Positions 37,084 through 62,379 of a stretch of 64,000 bases of DNA are shown piece by piece. How positions within the stretch are numbered: the first letter of the stretch is position 1; each line of letters opens with the position of its first letter. The notes under the pieces are model-generated. The model saw nothing but the letters and a program-made list of their open reading frames with translations. It had not been told where the DNA came from and made no database searches. The translations under genes and the position numbers were made by a program. Source of the stretch: Hetaerina americana (lineage: Eukaryota; Arthropoda; Insecta; Odonata; Calopterygidae); NCBI GenBank assembly GCA_022747635.1, contig JAKTNV010000076.1:124001-188000 (forward strand), read 5' to 3'.

Positions 37084-38723
37084 GACGTAACTTTCTTCAT
37101 TCGAAATGATCATGCGGTGATATATTTCATTCAGCTGATCTTATTTTCTATATATATAAGCGTTTTCGTTAATTCATAGTTATTCTTTTTCGACGCCAAT
37201 TTCATTATTTAGTGGTGGAACGACGTGCACTTAAGTTTTCCATTTTCCCGTCTATTACTTCCTGAGTGATGCTCACTTTCTCTGTTTGTTTGTGCACTTA
37301 TAGGTTCCCAACATTTCGGAGCATGGAGGCTTTATGTGATGCCATCACGCTCCCCATATCGCCCAGAGATTCCGGGAGTTCACACCGTCAGCATGGAAGC
37401 GATTTAGCGAGTAAACGTTTACCGCAGGAAAGAATGACAAATGAAGGTCGAGCACGCAAGCACACGTGTCTCCCACAGCAATGGAAAATTCTAACCACTC
37501 TCGTATATTAGTTCCCGCTGTCGATACGATAAAAGTATCTTAGTCCTTTCGTCTGGAGTCAATGACTTCAGAGTTCGGAATGATGTGCGCGTAAGATATT
37601 TCTTTGGCATGTCCTCGTTGCTTGTGCTCAACTTCACTAAACTTTTCTGATGTCGTTTGCAATTTTTGGAGCACGAATGCTGTTGGCGCAAATATCTTGT
37701 AATAAAGTAATTATACCGTGTGTGGTATGGTACCCTGTTTGATTATCATCATCGTCCAAAGATTGTCTAAGAATGAGTCTAGGTGAGAATGTCAATCTGC
37801 GGTCGTCTGTTCCCAGTGCGTCCATTCCGGACGCTTCCTTTTCATACCTCATATTTCAGCAGAAATAATGAAATTATAGAATGCCTGGCGATAGCCCTGC
37901 CCCTTGAGGGGCAAATCGTTATAATTCTGAGGTGTGACTAGATACCCTCGTTGGAGAAATGCTCTGAATAGGAAGCGAATGGGTTAAAAAAAGAGGGAGG
38001 TGGTTAAAAAAAAGGAAATTGTCACCATAGGTAAGCAGCGATATAGCAGATGATGTATCCGACGGGGATGGTGGAGAATGACGATTGCACCCAAGACACC
38101 CGTCGCTGGCACCACTCGTTTCGAGGCATATTTTATGGATGGTTGACTAGAGCAATGGCGTTAAATCAAAATGTGCTTTAAACATTTGAAAAAATCTCTT
38201 GATTTGCATTTATACCATACTATATTATCTACGTGATTTTTTACTCTCTCCGACTGCGCTCGAATTTTCAAGGGGTATTGACTCTCCTTTTATCTGATTT
38301 AATTTCAATATTTAAAATTTGGAAATGGGCGTATTACGTGAGAAATATGATTAGTGTTATGGAGTGGCTATGGATTCTGCATTACTTTGATATATATCAT
38401 AATAACAGGAAATATTGCAATACCCGTTGCCCTTACTCTATGATTGCGAAATATGATCCCCGTTCCCTTTCCTTAGTCGGAGCAGTGTATGATGTAGCTG
38501 GCTTTGGTCATTTAAGCTTCATGAAAGCACATCGTTTGCGGTGGAACCGAACACGGTTCAAGTCCATCATTATTAAAATGGGATTGGAAATATATATGTA
38601 CAGTGCTTTTCGTACGACAAGGTTAAGGAGAGCCACGTGATTAATTGCTTTATGTACTGGGTAAAAAGGGGATGGGAAGATTTTAAAGCTCTGACACTTC
38701 AAATTTTAGTTTTTTAGTTCCCT
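37084..38723. other. Unassigned DNA
   Basis: No supported feature. The frame at 38233-38640 (135 codons) shows no recognisable domain. Confidence 0.4.
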
Positions 38724-39065
38724 AAGAGCCACCGCTAAGGTGTGTGGCAGGGGGCGATTACACATCAGACTACTCTGGACTCAAAACACCTTTCCCTCCT
38801 AACGCGGTCGGACAAACGTTATTTTATTCTGGTCCCTTATCATTTGTGGGAAAAATGACATCTTAAATCTATCTGTTCGGTGCATAATTTCTCTAATTTT
38901 GTTTACATTATCTTGCCTACCGTAGTACAATGGGGTTAATAACACATTTTCAACATCATTGCTTAAGAGACATCGTTCCAATTTATGCAAGAGATTTAAT
39001 CTGTAATCTAGCCTTCGCTCCGTGAGTGATTTCCCATCTAGCTCCTTTGATAGTCTCCATCAATA
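38724..39065 (-). repeat. LINE 3' fragment (minus strand)
   Basis: Encodes HKLERCLLSNDVENVLLTPL, then YYGRQDNVNKIREIMHRTDR and FKMSFFPQMIRDQNKI on the minus strand, the end of the LINE ORF seen at 59898. It finishes with the family 3' signature CCTGCCACACACCTTAGCGG, after which TGGCT leads into unrelated sequence. 5'-truncated. Confidence 0.75.
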
Positions 39066-41140
39066 GTTTTTTCCCGTTCTGAAATTGACTTCCTCAATGG
39101 AGTTACATCACGCAAAATTATATTCACAGTGTATTTTCCATCATTTGGTCCGTCTACTGATCGCCTGTACGTACTGTTGAGGACACCGAGGGGTATTTGG
39201 CCACCCCGGCGATACAGTTTTAGGCATTGGAGATTCGTGATTCTTTCAGTTGCTGGCATCAGTTGCTTCATATATTATGGCATGGACAAGAAGGAATTTC
39301 GATGGAAACTGCGCGGGTACATTCGGAGGGACAAAACTGCCGGCAAACTATATGCGTAATGCGCTGGCAAAATGACCTGTGAATGATCGAATTCCGTAAA
39401 TTATCTACCTCGAGTTAAAATCTCTTACACATTTTGCTGTTTCGACCTTCCTGTTACTGCTTCGACCTCAAAAGCTTGAATAAGGCTGCTGTAAAAAATA
39501 ATTGACCTTCGTGCTACTAGTGTGTCAACCTTACTCATTACGGCACCTGCCGACGCGGATTGTCTGGTCTGCGTCATCCGAAGTGTGATCGAGGGTTATT
39601 GCGCCAAATGGGTTTTCCTATCACAACGCAATATTTATCCGGAGAGTGGTTTGCGTTTCCATAGCATGCCAAAAAGATTCCAATGATTCATAGTAGCGCA
39701 GGAAATCACGTCATATCGGGTTCCTTTTGTGCGAAATTAGAAGAAAGGCAAGAGTATTTATCCTCATCAAACAATTTTTCAACTTGACGCAGCGAAGGAT
39801 TTATGAGGAGACGGGAAGAAGGATAAGGATATTTGGGGCGGGAGGTCAGCTCTGCTTCTTTCTTTGAATCATCCGGGCGAGGGAGGCTAACAAAGTTACG
39901 GCGCTGTCGTCGATGCCAATCCGCCGCTTCCTGTTGATGCCACCGTCCTCGTCACACCAAATGCTTCCACGCCCACTCTCATTCCGTCACCACTGTGACA
40001 GCCTTCTCGAAAATCCACAGAAAAGAGGAACAAGGTGTGGTCTATTTACCCCGATCTGCGGATCAACACCCTGGCGACACTCAGATGTGTTCACAGCCAT
40101 TTACTGGGAGAGTGATGAGTGGGCAAATTTTAATGTTGGGGTGAATCGAACATAGAGCGTGCTTACTCTAAGTAATCCATTACCTCCGCTACTGGGAACG
40201 CTGTCTCTCCAGATAAAAATAAGTTACTTGGTAATCGATGTTTGGACACTTGTTTTCATTGAAATCATGAAGTCCGGAGGAAAGACGGCAACTTTTTGCT
40301 ATGTCGCAAATTTATTCTTCAGTAGACCTTAAATAACCAGACGAGGTTAACGGTCGGAATGATAGAAAACGCTGTATGTTTTTTGCCAAAGTCATCATTT
40401 ATTTTTTGTTGAGTATTATTGTTTTCATCGGTAAATATCAAGCGCAAACTATAAGTTTTGAAAGCCGTATGCATTAATAAGGGGCCGCATTAGCTGAAGG
40501 GAGACCTGTCCAAAATATCCCCGAATTCATTTATTTTCTAGATACCTATTTTCAATCTCCCCTTTGCCTACTGATACAAGGAATTGGGTATTTTTGGGTG
40601 CTCTCCGATGGCCTGGTGTGCCTGCCTTCTAGATATTTGTGTACGTAGTGATTAAAGTTAAATGAGTATTGATAAGTGCATGCTAACCTCCATGCCACCC
40701 AAGTGGACTCCGCCTTTGTTGCTTTTTGGCGTTTCCCATGCCCGATATAGCGCACGCTAAAAGGTCGACGTTTGTAATTAATGTAAGGTGGTTTCATTTG
40801 TGGAGGAAAGAGAAAGTTCTCCCCCTATATCCTAAATTTTTTACCCCACGTTACACGTAAATCTCCAACTTTGGAGCCGCCTGGAAAGTAAAATCAATTT
40901 TCACGCGTTCTTCACACGAACTGAACTAGTCCCATGCTCTTGTCGTAGGTAGAATGGGCCAATCAAATTCGACTAAGTTCATACATGTTCATATCGTTTA
41001 TACTCTTATTAACTTATGATATTTCGTATCATTTGCTTTTGAAGGGGATTTGTGGTTCCATTGTTTAGATCACGGGAAAATCTCCTTAATGTTCGACCTA
41101 CAGTTTTAAAATGTTGGGGATGATTGTAGCACCTATCAAT

Positions 41141-41141
<1 letters not shown>
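39066..41141. other. Unassigned DNA
   Basis: No supported feature. Confidence 0.4.
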
Positions 41142-41204
<63 letters not shown>

Positions 41205-41279
41205 AAAAAATATATTTGTATAATATATATATATATATATCAAATATATATATCAAATATATATATACATATATATACA
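41142..41279. repeat. Compound TG/TA microsatellite left of element A copy 3
   Basis: Short TG run, a TA run to about 41200, then imperfect TA with AAATAT interruptions, ending TATATACA next to the CGAGGG element end. Unlike copies 1 and 2, only one CA unit separates the TA tract from the element end. Confidence 0.9.
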
Positions 41280-42032
41280 CGAGGGTCATCCGGAAAGTAG
41301 TACCCGTTCGTGAAATAAAGACACAAAAGTAAATATTAACAAACATAAAAAATTTTATTTGAAAGAGGATACTTTAAACTACTTCTCAACATAATCTCCA
41401 AGCAAATTAAGGCATTTGTCATAACGTGTGACAAGTTTCTGTATTCCTGCTGCATAGTCCTTCGCCGCCAGCTCATTGAGATACGCGAGGGACCCATCTT
41501 GCACAAATTTTTGCATAATGCAGATGGTGTTTAACAATTTCATGAACAATTGTTCGAGAAACATTGGGAAAATGCTCACAGATGTCATCAATTGTGACGC
41601 GCCGATCGTTCCTCACGAATTCGTCAACTGAGCTCACCAGTTGGTCTGTAATGACAGACGGTCTCCCCGAACGCTCATCGTCGTGTGTGTTCCCCCTCCC
41701 CATGTTGAAGTTGCGACACCACCGCCGAACAGACGACTCGTCCATTACATTGTCTCCCTACACCTCCTTTAATTGGCGATGAATATCACATGGGCGAACG
41801 TTTCTTGCATTGAGGAATTTAATCACTGCCCTCACTTCACAACTGGCGGCGTTCTCAATTTTTTTAAACATTGTAAACAATCACAGAAACAACACAGGCA
41901 ATGCTAGCGTCACGCAACTTGGCTCAGAGAAGGCAGACAAGCCACTGAAGCTATCTGGCCTCGTCCAGCGGCTACTCGCGTCGTCAGCACTTCATGCGGC
42001 ACGAACGGGTACTACTTTCCGGATGACCCTCG
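41280..42032 (-). mobile_element. Element A copy 3: internally deleted mariner
   Basis: 753 bp with intact terminal inverted repeats of about 33 bp (CGAGGGTCATCCGGAAAG at the left, its complement ending GATGACCCTCG at 42032). It has the same internal deletion and frameshifted tail as copies 1 and 2. Its DNA-binding ORF is broken by one nonsense change. Its right-hand flank is TG then TA, into which, or next to which, element B is placed. Confidence 0.92.
41473..41871 (-). pseudogene. DNA-binding ORF of element A copy 3, stop at codon 38
   Basis: Counting from the ATG at 41871, codon 38 is TAG instead of the TAT tyrosine seen in copies 1 and 2 (LKEVY becomes LKEV then stop). Downstream the frame is intact and could restart at an internal methionine (41745), but that product would lack most of the first helix-turn-helix. 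The rest of the reading matches the other copies, with the arginine codon as in copy 2 and the proline and glycine codons as in copy 1. Confidence 0.9.
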
Positions 42033-42057
42033 TGTGTGTGTGTGTATATATATACTA
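42033..42057. repeat. (TG)n(TA)n spacer between elements A copy 3 and B
   Basis: Twelve bases of TG repeat, a short TA run, then CTA. The final TA (42056-42057) serves as the target duplication of element B; the TA tract resumes at 43384 on the other side. Confidence 0.9.
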
Positions 42058-42204
42058 CCTTGATCAAAAAGTTCCCGGAATAACCACCGTGTGGCGCTCC
42101 CATCGTTCCGATTTGAGTTCTGTTTTTTTTGTTAAATTGGTACATCTGTTGTTGATATTCCCTTTAAATCTTAGTGTCATAACTTGACATTTGCAAAAGT
42201 TACG
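42058..42204 (+). repeat. Left 147-bp terminal inverted repeat of element B
   Basis: Starts CCTTGATCAAAAAG and ends TTGCAAAAGTTACG. It overlaps the 3' part of the transposase reading frame: the reading enters the repeat right after IPKTD. Confidence 0.95.
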
Positions 42205-43181
42205 GTCGGTTTTCGGTATGTCCATCAGTGCTTCCTGCGATTTTTCCATTACTTCCTCTCGGCTGCTAAAACGCGTTCCCCGTAATGGTTTTTTAACTCG
42301 ATTGAACAGAAAGAAGTCACAGGGAGCCAAATCAGGTGAATTCGGTGGGTGTTGGATGGTATTTGTTGCATTTTTCGTCAAAAAATTACGAATAATGATA
42401 GCACTGTGCGACGGTGCGTTATCATGGTGCAAAATCCACGAGAGTTTTCTGCCCACATTTCTGGTCTCTTTCGGCGAATTGCTTCACGCAAACGTCTCAT
42501 AACGCCCAAATAATACTCTTTGTTTACTGTCTGGCCTTCTGGCAAAAATTCATGATGCACTACACCGTTGTAATCCATGAAAACCGTCAGCATTGCCTTC
42601 TTTTTTGACTGAAAACGACGTGGTTTTTTTGGTCTCGGCTCATTTGGTGAACGCCATTCACTTGCCTGATGTCTGGATTGCGTGTCGTACTCATAAACCC
42701 ACGTCTCGTCTCCAGTAATGATCCTTTTGATGAATGTGGGATCGGATTCAGCCTCGCAAATCATGTCTTTTGCGACGTCAACACGGTCTCTTTTTTGCAT
42801 GAAATTGAGGTCTTTTGGAACCAACTTTGCTGCTACACGACGGAAACCCAAATCATTAACCACAATGTCTTGGGCGGATCCATAGGCAATGTTCAAGTCC
42901 TCCGCTATTTCTCTGATGGTTAATTTGCGGTTATTGACCAACATTTCTTTTACTTTAACAATTTTTTCACCGACTTTCGATGTCGATGGTCTGCCACTGC
43001 GTTCATCATCTTCGATTGACTCACGACCACTTCTGAACCGCTCGTGCCACTGGTAAACGACCGTTTTTTTTAGAGAATCGTTGCCGAAACACTTTTCCAA
43101 CATTTCCAACGTCCGTGCGCCACTAAATCCGTTTTTTACGCAAAATTTAATACAAGTTCGTTGTTGCAAATTTAAATCCAT
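42064..43181 (-). pseudogene. Mariner DD34D transposase with one frameshift (element B)
   Basis: From ATG at 43181 (MDLNLQQRTCIKFCVKNGFS) the reading has the first helix-turn-helix (residues 1-55, YQWHERFRSGR), the linker DDERSGRPS (58-66), the second helix-turn-helix (about 75-120), a KLVPKDLNFMQKRDRV block, and the first catalytic aspartate D158 in ITGDETWVYEYD. Near residue 243 (RPEMW, about 42455) the frame shifts by one base, most simply a lost G in a G run. The other frame continues with LSWILHHDNAPSHSA (second aspartate) and NSPDLAPCDFFLF (third aspartate). Thirty-four residues lie between the last two aspartates, the DD34D mariner spacing. The sequence then reads SREEVMEKSQEALMDIPKTD and runs into the terminal repeat. 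The usual C-terminal tail (compare IPETDFQRAFDEW...GGMYFEDY in element C) is absent. As written it cannot make full-length transposase. A long upstream extension of the frame into the terminal repeat is not considered coding. Confidence 0.92.
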
Positions 43182-43236
43182 TTCTGAAATTGTAAAAAAT
43201 CGCCAACACACACAGAGATAGATGTACTCTTGGCTA

Positions 43237-43383
43237 CGTAACTTTTGCAAATGTCAAGTTATGACACTAAGATTTAAAGGGAATATCAACAACAGATGTA
43301 CCAATTTAACAAAAAAAACAGAACTCAAATCGGAACGATGGGAGCGCCACACGGTGGTTATTCCGGGAACTTTTTGATCAAGG
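43237..43383 (-). repeat. Right 147-bp terminal inverted repeat of element B
   Basis: Exact reverse complement of 42058-42204. It lies upstream of the transposase start codon (43181) and so holds the 5' untranslated region and presumably the promoter. Confidence 0.95.

Positions 43384-43417
<34 letters not shown>
43384..43417. repeat. (TA)n microsatellite right of element B
   Basis: TAATATATA... run, the continuation of the TA tract that lies between element A copy 3 and element B. Confidence 0.9.
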
Positions 43418-43420
<3 letters not shown>

Positions 43421-43675
43421 ACCAAGTACTAATAGTTAGTTAACACCAGTTTTTCCAAGATTTTTACACCAGTTTGGATATTAACACTATACCGCTTTAA
43501 TATTTACAACAATTTAGTTCAAACTGCGATAAAGGTCACACATTTTTTTGTACATTAACTTATTTTGAGATGTACTAGTTTCATTGTGTATTCCTAAGGC
43601 GTGGAGATGCGAGCTTTTGAGTTAGAAGTGCCCTTAATGGAATAATGTTTTTGATTCTTGGTGCTTATTCACACA

Positions 43676-58409
<14,734 letters not shown>

Positions 58410-58660
58410 ACCTGGAGTTCCTGCGATGCTGCGGGGGCGGGATGAAGAAAGGGTCCCTTTGACTAGAGTTTCTCCCATTCATTTGTTTGCTCACTTCATC
58501 ATCCAGACCCACTCGTCGCGGGCGACACCCGAAATAGTCGGCGGCGTCCGGCGTCTCCCTCTTTCTCCCTCTCCCTCCCTCCCTCCCCCCTTCGTTCAGC
58601 GGAGGCGCCCGCCCACTTGGTCTCTCGCTTTCCTGCTCGGCCTTGCCGTCACGTAGGGGA
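58410..58660. other. Pyrimidine-rich GC islet
   Basis: C/T-rich plus strand with CCCTCCCTCC-type runs and moderate CpG content. Overlapping frames on both strands are compositional. Confidence 0.3.
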
Positions 58661-59654
58661 AGCGTTTCCACCTAAGGAAATATGGACCCCTGGATTTTCG
58701 TTGACAGCCTCGACGCACCAGTTCCACGGCCTCTTGATTGCCTGGTGTCTTGCGTGCCGGATGACCCAAACTCTCGTTAAGTCTTATCCAAATGCTTCCA
58801 CGGCATTTTAAGTTTCTTTCCCTATTTCCTTGCGATATCCTCATGTGGGAGCAGGGTCTCGACGGGTTAAGGATGTAAATTAATGTTTCACCTGTCGCTT
58901 CTCGGCGTTAATTCGTATCTAACTCGCTATTTCACTCTCGTTGCCGCATCCAAGGCTTAAGGAAGCGGTCCGATCGCAACAATCCTATAAGGATCCTCCA
59001 GGTCTATATAGGTTTTTACGTACCTCTTGGGGCTATGTAGCATGTTCACTACGACTCAATGGTAGGTTTGAACGCGAGAATCGAGGACGTATTTTAACTA
59101 TTGTTTTAGCGGTGCAATTATAGGGCACTCTACAGTTTCAAAGTATGTTCAAAATGTTTTGTCAGCGTACAACGTTCAAAACGTCAAAAGGATTGAGTGC
59201 ACAATTTTTCGGATTGAAGGTTGATTAACTTTCAAAGTGATCTAGCTGCTCCTTAGTTACACGAGCGACCCCATGCTCTCTACTCTGTGGCCACCCGAAT
59301 CAGCGCGCTTCTGTTGAAAGTGAGGCGCCTTCTGGTCGCCTTATTAGTCTTCGGAGAGGCACTCGTCGTTGGTGACGCGGCATATAGAAAGGGGCTTCAA
59401 CTCCCAACTTATCTGCCATCTCACGGTCACCTCTTGCTATTGATATAAAAATGTTCATAATTTTTTGCTTCACCACCAAGTCTTCTTCGAGAGTTCGATT
59501 TTAATCGGACGCAAAGATATCGAAAGTATTTTTTACTGACTAACATTAAAGAATCATTCCGCTCTTTAAGACGGTCGCATCAATTAGTCGAGCATACATG
59601 TACAAATGGTTGTGCATGTATGGCTGGCGCCACGCTACTTAGGTATTATTACAT
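58661..59654. other. Unassigned DNA
   Basis: No supported feature. Confidence 0.4.
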
Positions 59655-59830
59655 ATCCCCCCCAAAATCCACCGTTAAGGTGTGTTGCTGAGGGTGATTG
59701 CCCACAGACTACTTTTGATGAAAAATACTTTTGCCCCCCTTCCTTGAAATAAATCTTTTATTTAACCTGCGCTTCCTGAGTGATTTCCAGCTTAATTTTT
59801 CAAATAATTGTGATACGCTATTCATTGTTT
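59655..59830 (-). repeat. LINE 3' fragment (minus strand, internally deleted)
   Basis: On the minus strand it ends ACACACCTTAACGGTGG like the copies at 38724 and 36741, and at its other end matches the block at 36.9-37.1 kb (GCGCTTCCTGAGTGATTTCC on the plus strand). Most of the part between is deleted. It lies head-to-head with the plus-strand copy that starts at 59898. Confidence 0.6.
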
Positions 59831-59897
59831 CATAAGAACGTTTTACAAATCATGCTCATCAATGCTGCACGCGATCTAATTTTCCCTCCCTCTCCCT

Positions 59898-60503
59898 CAC
59901 TCACGATCTCTCCTGGGTGAAACATATACGGGGAATATTTGGACAAGCTAACAAAAAATTAGGATTTATTAGAAGAGTAACAGGTAAATGTGATGAAAAG
60001 GTCAAAGAGAAATGTCATCTGTCATTGGTTAGGCCTCATTTAGAATATGCTGCCAGTATATGGGATCCTCACGAAGTCGGATTAATTTCCGAAATGGATA
60101 CTGCGCAGCGGAGAGGAGCTAGATTTGTAAAACATTGTTATGATAAACTTAGTTGCGTATCCAAAATATTAGAGGAGCTAGGCTGGGAATCACCCATGGA
60201 GCGAAGGTTAAATTACAGATTAAATCCCTTGCATTAATTGGAAGGTCTCTTTAGTAGTGACGTTGAACATGTATTATTTCCCCCATCGTACTACGGTAGG
60301 AGATATCATGTCAATAAAAGTAGAGAGATCAAGTGTGGAACAGATAGATTTAATATGTCATTTTTTCCACGAACGATAAGGGATTATAATAACATTATCC
60401 GACCGCGGTAGGGTCATATTCGGGTCAAAATTAGTCGGGTATGTATTCACCGCTTACCACACACCCTAGCAATAGCTTGCAGGGTACTAAAAAATAAATA
60501 AAT
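59898..60503 (+). pseudogene. 5'-truncated LINE: reverse-transcriptase C-terminal region and 3'-UTR
   Basis: The reading DLSWVKHIRGIFGQANKKLG, then FIRRVTGKCDEKVKEKCHLS, LVRPHLEYAASIWDPH, MDTAQRRGARFV and ELGWESPMERR is the conserved C-terminal (thumb-side) region of CR1/Jockey-type non-LTR retrotransposon ORF2. There is no genuine start codon at its beginning, the catalytic core lies upstream and is absent, and a stop at 60235 precedes further homologous sequence (SYYGRRYHVNKS..., MSFFPRTIRDYNN). The copy ends CACACCCTAGCAATAGCTTG then CAGGGTACTAAAAAATAAAT, giving the family 3' signature plus an A-rich tail. Non-functional fossil; clade assignment below the CR1/Jockey level is not possible from this piece. 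Confidence 0.88.
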
Positions 60504-60775
60504 TCGGCAATCATAGATAAATTACAAGGGTGTCTCTTTAGCGTTGACGTTGGAAATGTATTTTTAGCCCATCGCACTGCAGTAGAAGAGATCATGTAAA
60601 TGAACTTAGAGAGATTAAGTCAATTACAGATAGATTTATAATGTCATTTTTCCCACGAACGGCAAGGGAAAGAATGTCGTTGCCCGACCGCGTTTTGGGG
60701 AAAAAGTATTTTGTGTCACAAGTAGTCTGGTGTGTATTCGTCCCGTTGCACAGGGCTACCATGCATGTAATTAAT
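60504..60775 (+). repeat. Second LINE 3' fragment, directly downstream
   Basis: Begins right after the A-rich tail of the preceding copy and repeats its last part (TCTCTTTAGCGTTGACGTTG, GATAGATTTATAATGTCATT, CCACGAACGGCAAGGGA, GCCCGACCGCG), ending CACAGGGCTACCATGCATG. Same family, same strand, more truncated. Confidence 0.75.
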
Positions 60776-62379
60776 ATCAGGCGTCTAAAAACTGTAATTT
60801 ATTGATTATTGGGAAACTTTAACGAACCACAGTTTCAAAGTTACACGACCCGGGTTTCAATGCATTAGCATCATCATCAGTCATCATCATTTAAAAACTT
60901 GTGGGTAGTAAAATGCGCTTTTCATTTGATTTATTTATTTAAGTGTTTTTCCATTGACCATTGATTTTTAATTGTAAAGTTAAACTTTTTCACGGCCTAG
61001 ACCTTCGCTATTAGACCATGAAAGAGCAAAACAGGGAGCATTAGTTAAAAATGGAAAACATTTCGCAATTATTAAAATAAATAGTCGTACAAACGAATCG
61101 TCTCTTTCTCGCTCCTTCGGCGGTCTCTTTTCTTGCGGTAGTTGAATTTCCGGGGGTTGAGTTACGGAATCTATATCCCTATCAGGAAATCGGGAACTAG
61201 AGCATTGTTTTTGGTGCAGGATAGTTGACTTTATGTATTCGGTTTTTTTAGAAGGAAACGTTTGCTAATTGGGATCGAAGAATGAGTTCTGGACGAGAGT
61301 GAACCTGTGGGAAGTGAGAGACTTAGGAGAGGAGGTCCTCCTGGGCACAGATATCCCTGATGATTCCACGAATTTCTCGGTACAGACACTGCGTCATCCA
61401 TTGTTTAAGTACATGCCTAAAAAAACTAAAAGGGATTCTATCGAGAGAAAAACTAGGGTGGAAGGGTATTGCTGTCGCGTTACTTAAGACATTGGTAGTG
61501 ATAAAAAGCGAGGGAGATTTCCACTAAAGCTTGCATTTGGCCTACATGCCGTAGCCCCTTTGACATTACACACAGAAATGATGGTCACGTCGCGAAATAA
61601 ATGGAGTAAAGTTACGGATAACGGATTGGAACGACGACTGTCTGGTGGTACTGGCTTATTTCGTCGGCCGTATTGTAGTGGTCGATTTTTATTGGCGTTC
61701 CGACCTTTATTTGAACACACGGTGGAAGTTACTCCAAGATTTACTCTTGCCTTTCCGTTTGATATTCACACTGTAAGCCCATTGGATACCAAGAGTATGT
61801 AGGTTAATGTCGACACGGGATTTCTCTTAATGATGCCGACGCTCCGAAAGAATCTTCTCATCCACCAAATTACCCGCCTAATGCAGTACTCACTCGCGTA
61901 ACGGAGAGACCAAAAGATCTCTCCTTTGGTCTCTCCATTACGATGACAGCCCCAAATTTTAATCTTGACCAACACCGGCATTGACCGGTCGGTTGAAATC
62001 CATTCAAACCCATTTTCTACGAATGATTTTTCGTTGATGCTTACTAACATATTAACTGAGGTTAATATGCTAATAGATAGATAGATTTGTCAGCTCGATC
62101 GCGTCCGTTGATTGGTTATAAATATATCCGGTGACACGGTATAACAAGTCTGAGCGGTGGTCCTGGGAATAATTTGATTAACTTTATTTTACGGTAAAAT
62201 GAGAAATAGTATGTAATCCGATATAAAAAAAGGAATGTCCCAAGAGAGAACCTCCTAGCCAGAGTTGGGATTGAGCTGTGTAATATTGCACCCGAATTTC
62301 TCTCCGCGTGGTGTATACATAGGTGACTGGCAGAAAATCAGTTCTAATGGTTAAAGAATGCAACAGCGTACAGCGTTAA
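60776..62379. other. Unassigned DNA
   Basis: No gene supported. The stretch 60855-60890 (CGACCCGGGTTTCAATGC then a CATCATCATCAG run) resembles a motif near 27815 and may be one end of a small non-autonomous element. A hairpin at 61897 is listed separately. GATA repeats occur at about 62073-62085. Confidence 0.4.
61897..61942. repeat. Short inverted repeat (about 19-bp stem)
   Basis: CGTAACGGAGAGACCAAAAG is followed seven bases later by CTTTGGTCTCTCCATTACG, its near-perfect reverse complement (one mismatch and one extra A). It could form a hairpin with a 7-nt loop; no role is known. Confidence 0.75.

Larger units (their letters stand above)
42058..43383 (-). mobile_element. Element B: near-complete mariner with 147-bp perfect inverted repeats
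   Basis: 1326 bp flanked by TA on both sides (42056-42057 and 43384-43385), the Tc1/mariner signature. The ends CCTTGATCAAAAAGTTCCCG are perfectly inverted over 147 bp (42058-42204 and 43237-43383), with no mismatch on direct comparison including the T8/A8 run. Most mariners have repeats of about 20-40 bp, so this is unusually long. The transposase is on the minus strand and has one frameshift. Perfect repeat identity implies a recent insertion, recent repeat conversion, or both. Confidence 0.93.

Noticed and set aside
42378..43250. Transposase start upstream in the terminal repeat (290-codon reading)
   Set aside because: The extra N-terminal residues come from the terminal inverted repeat; MDLNLQQRTCIKF at 43181 matches the normal start of mariner transposases.
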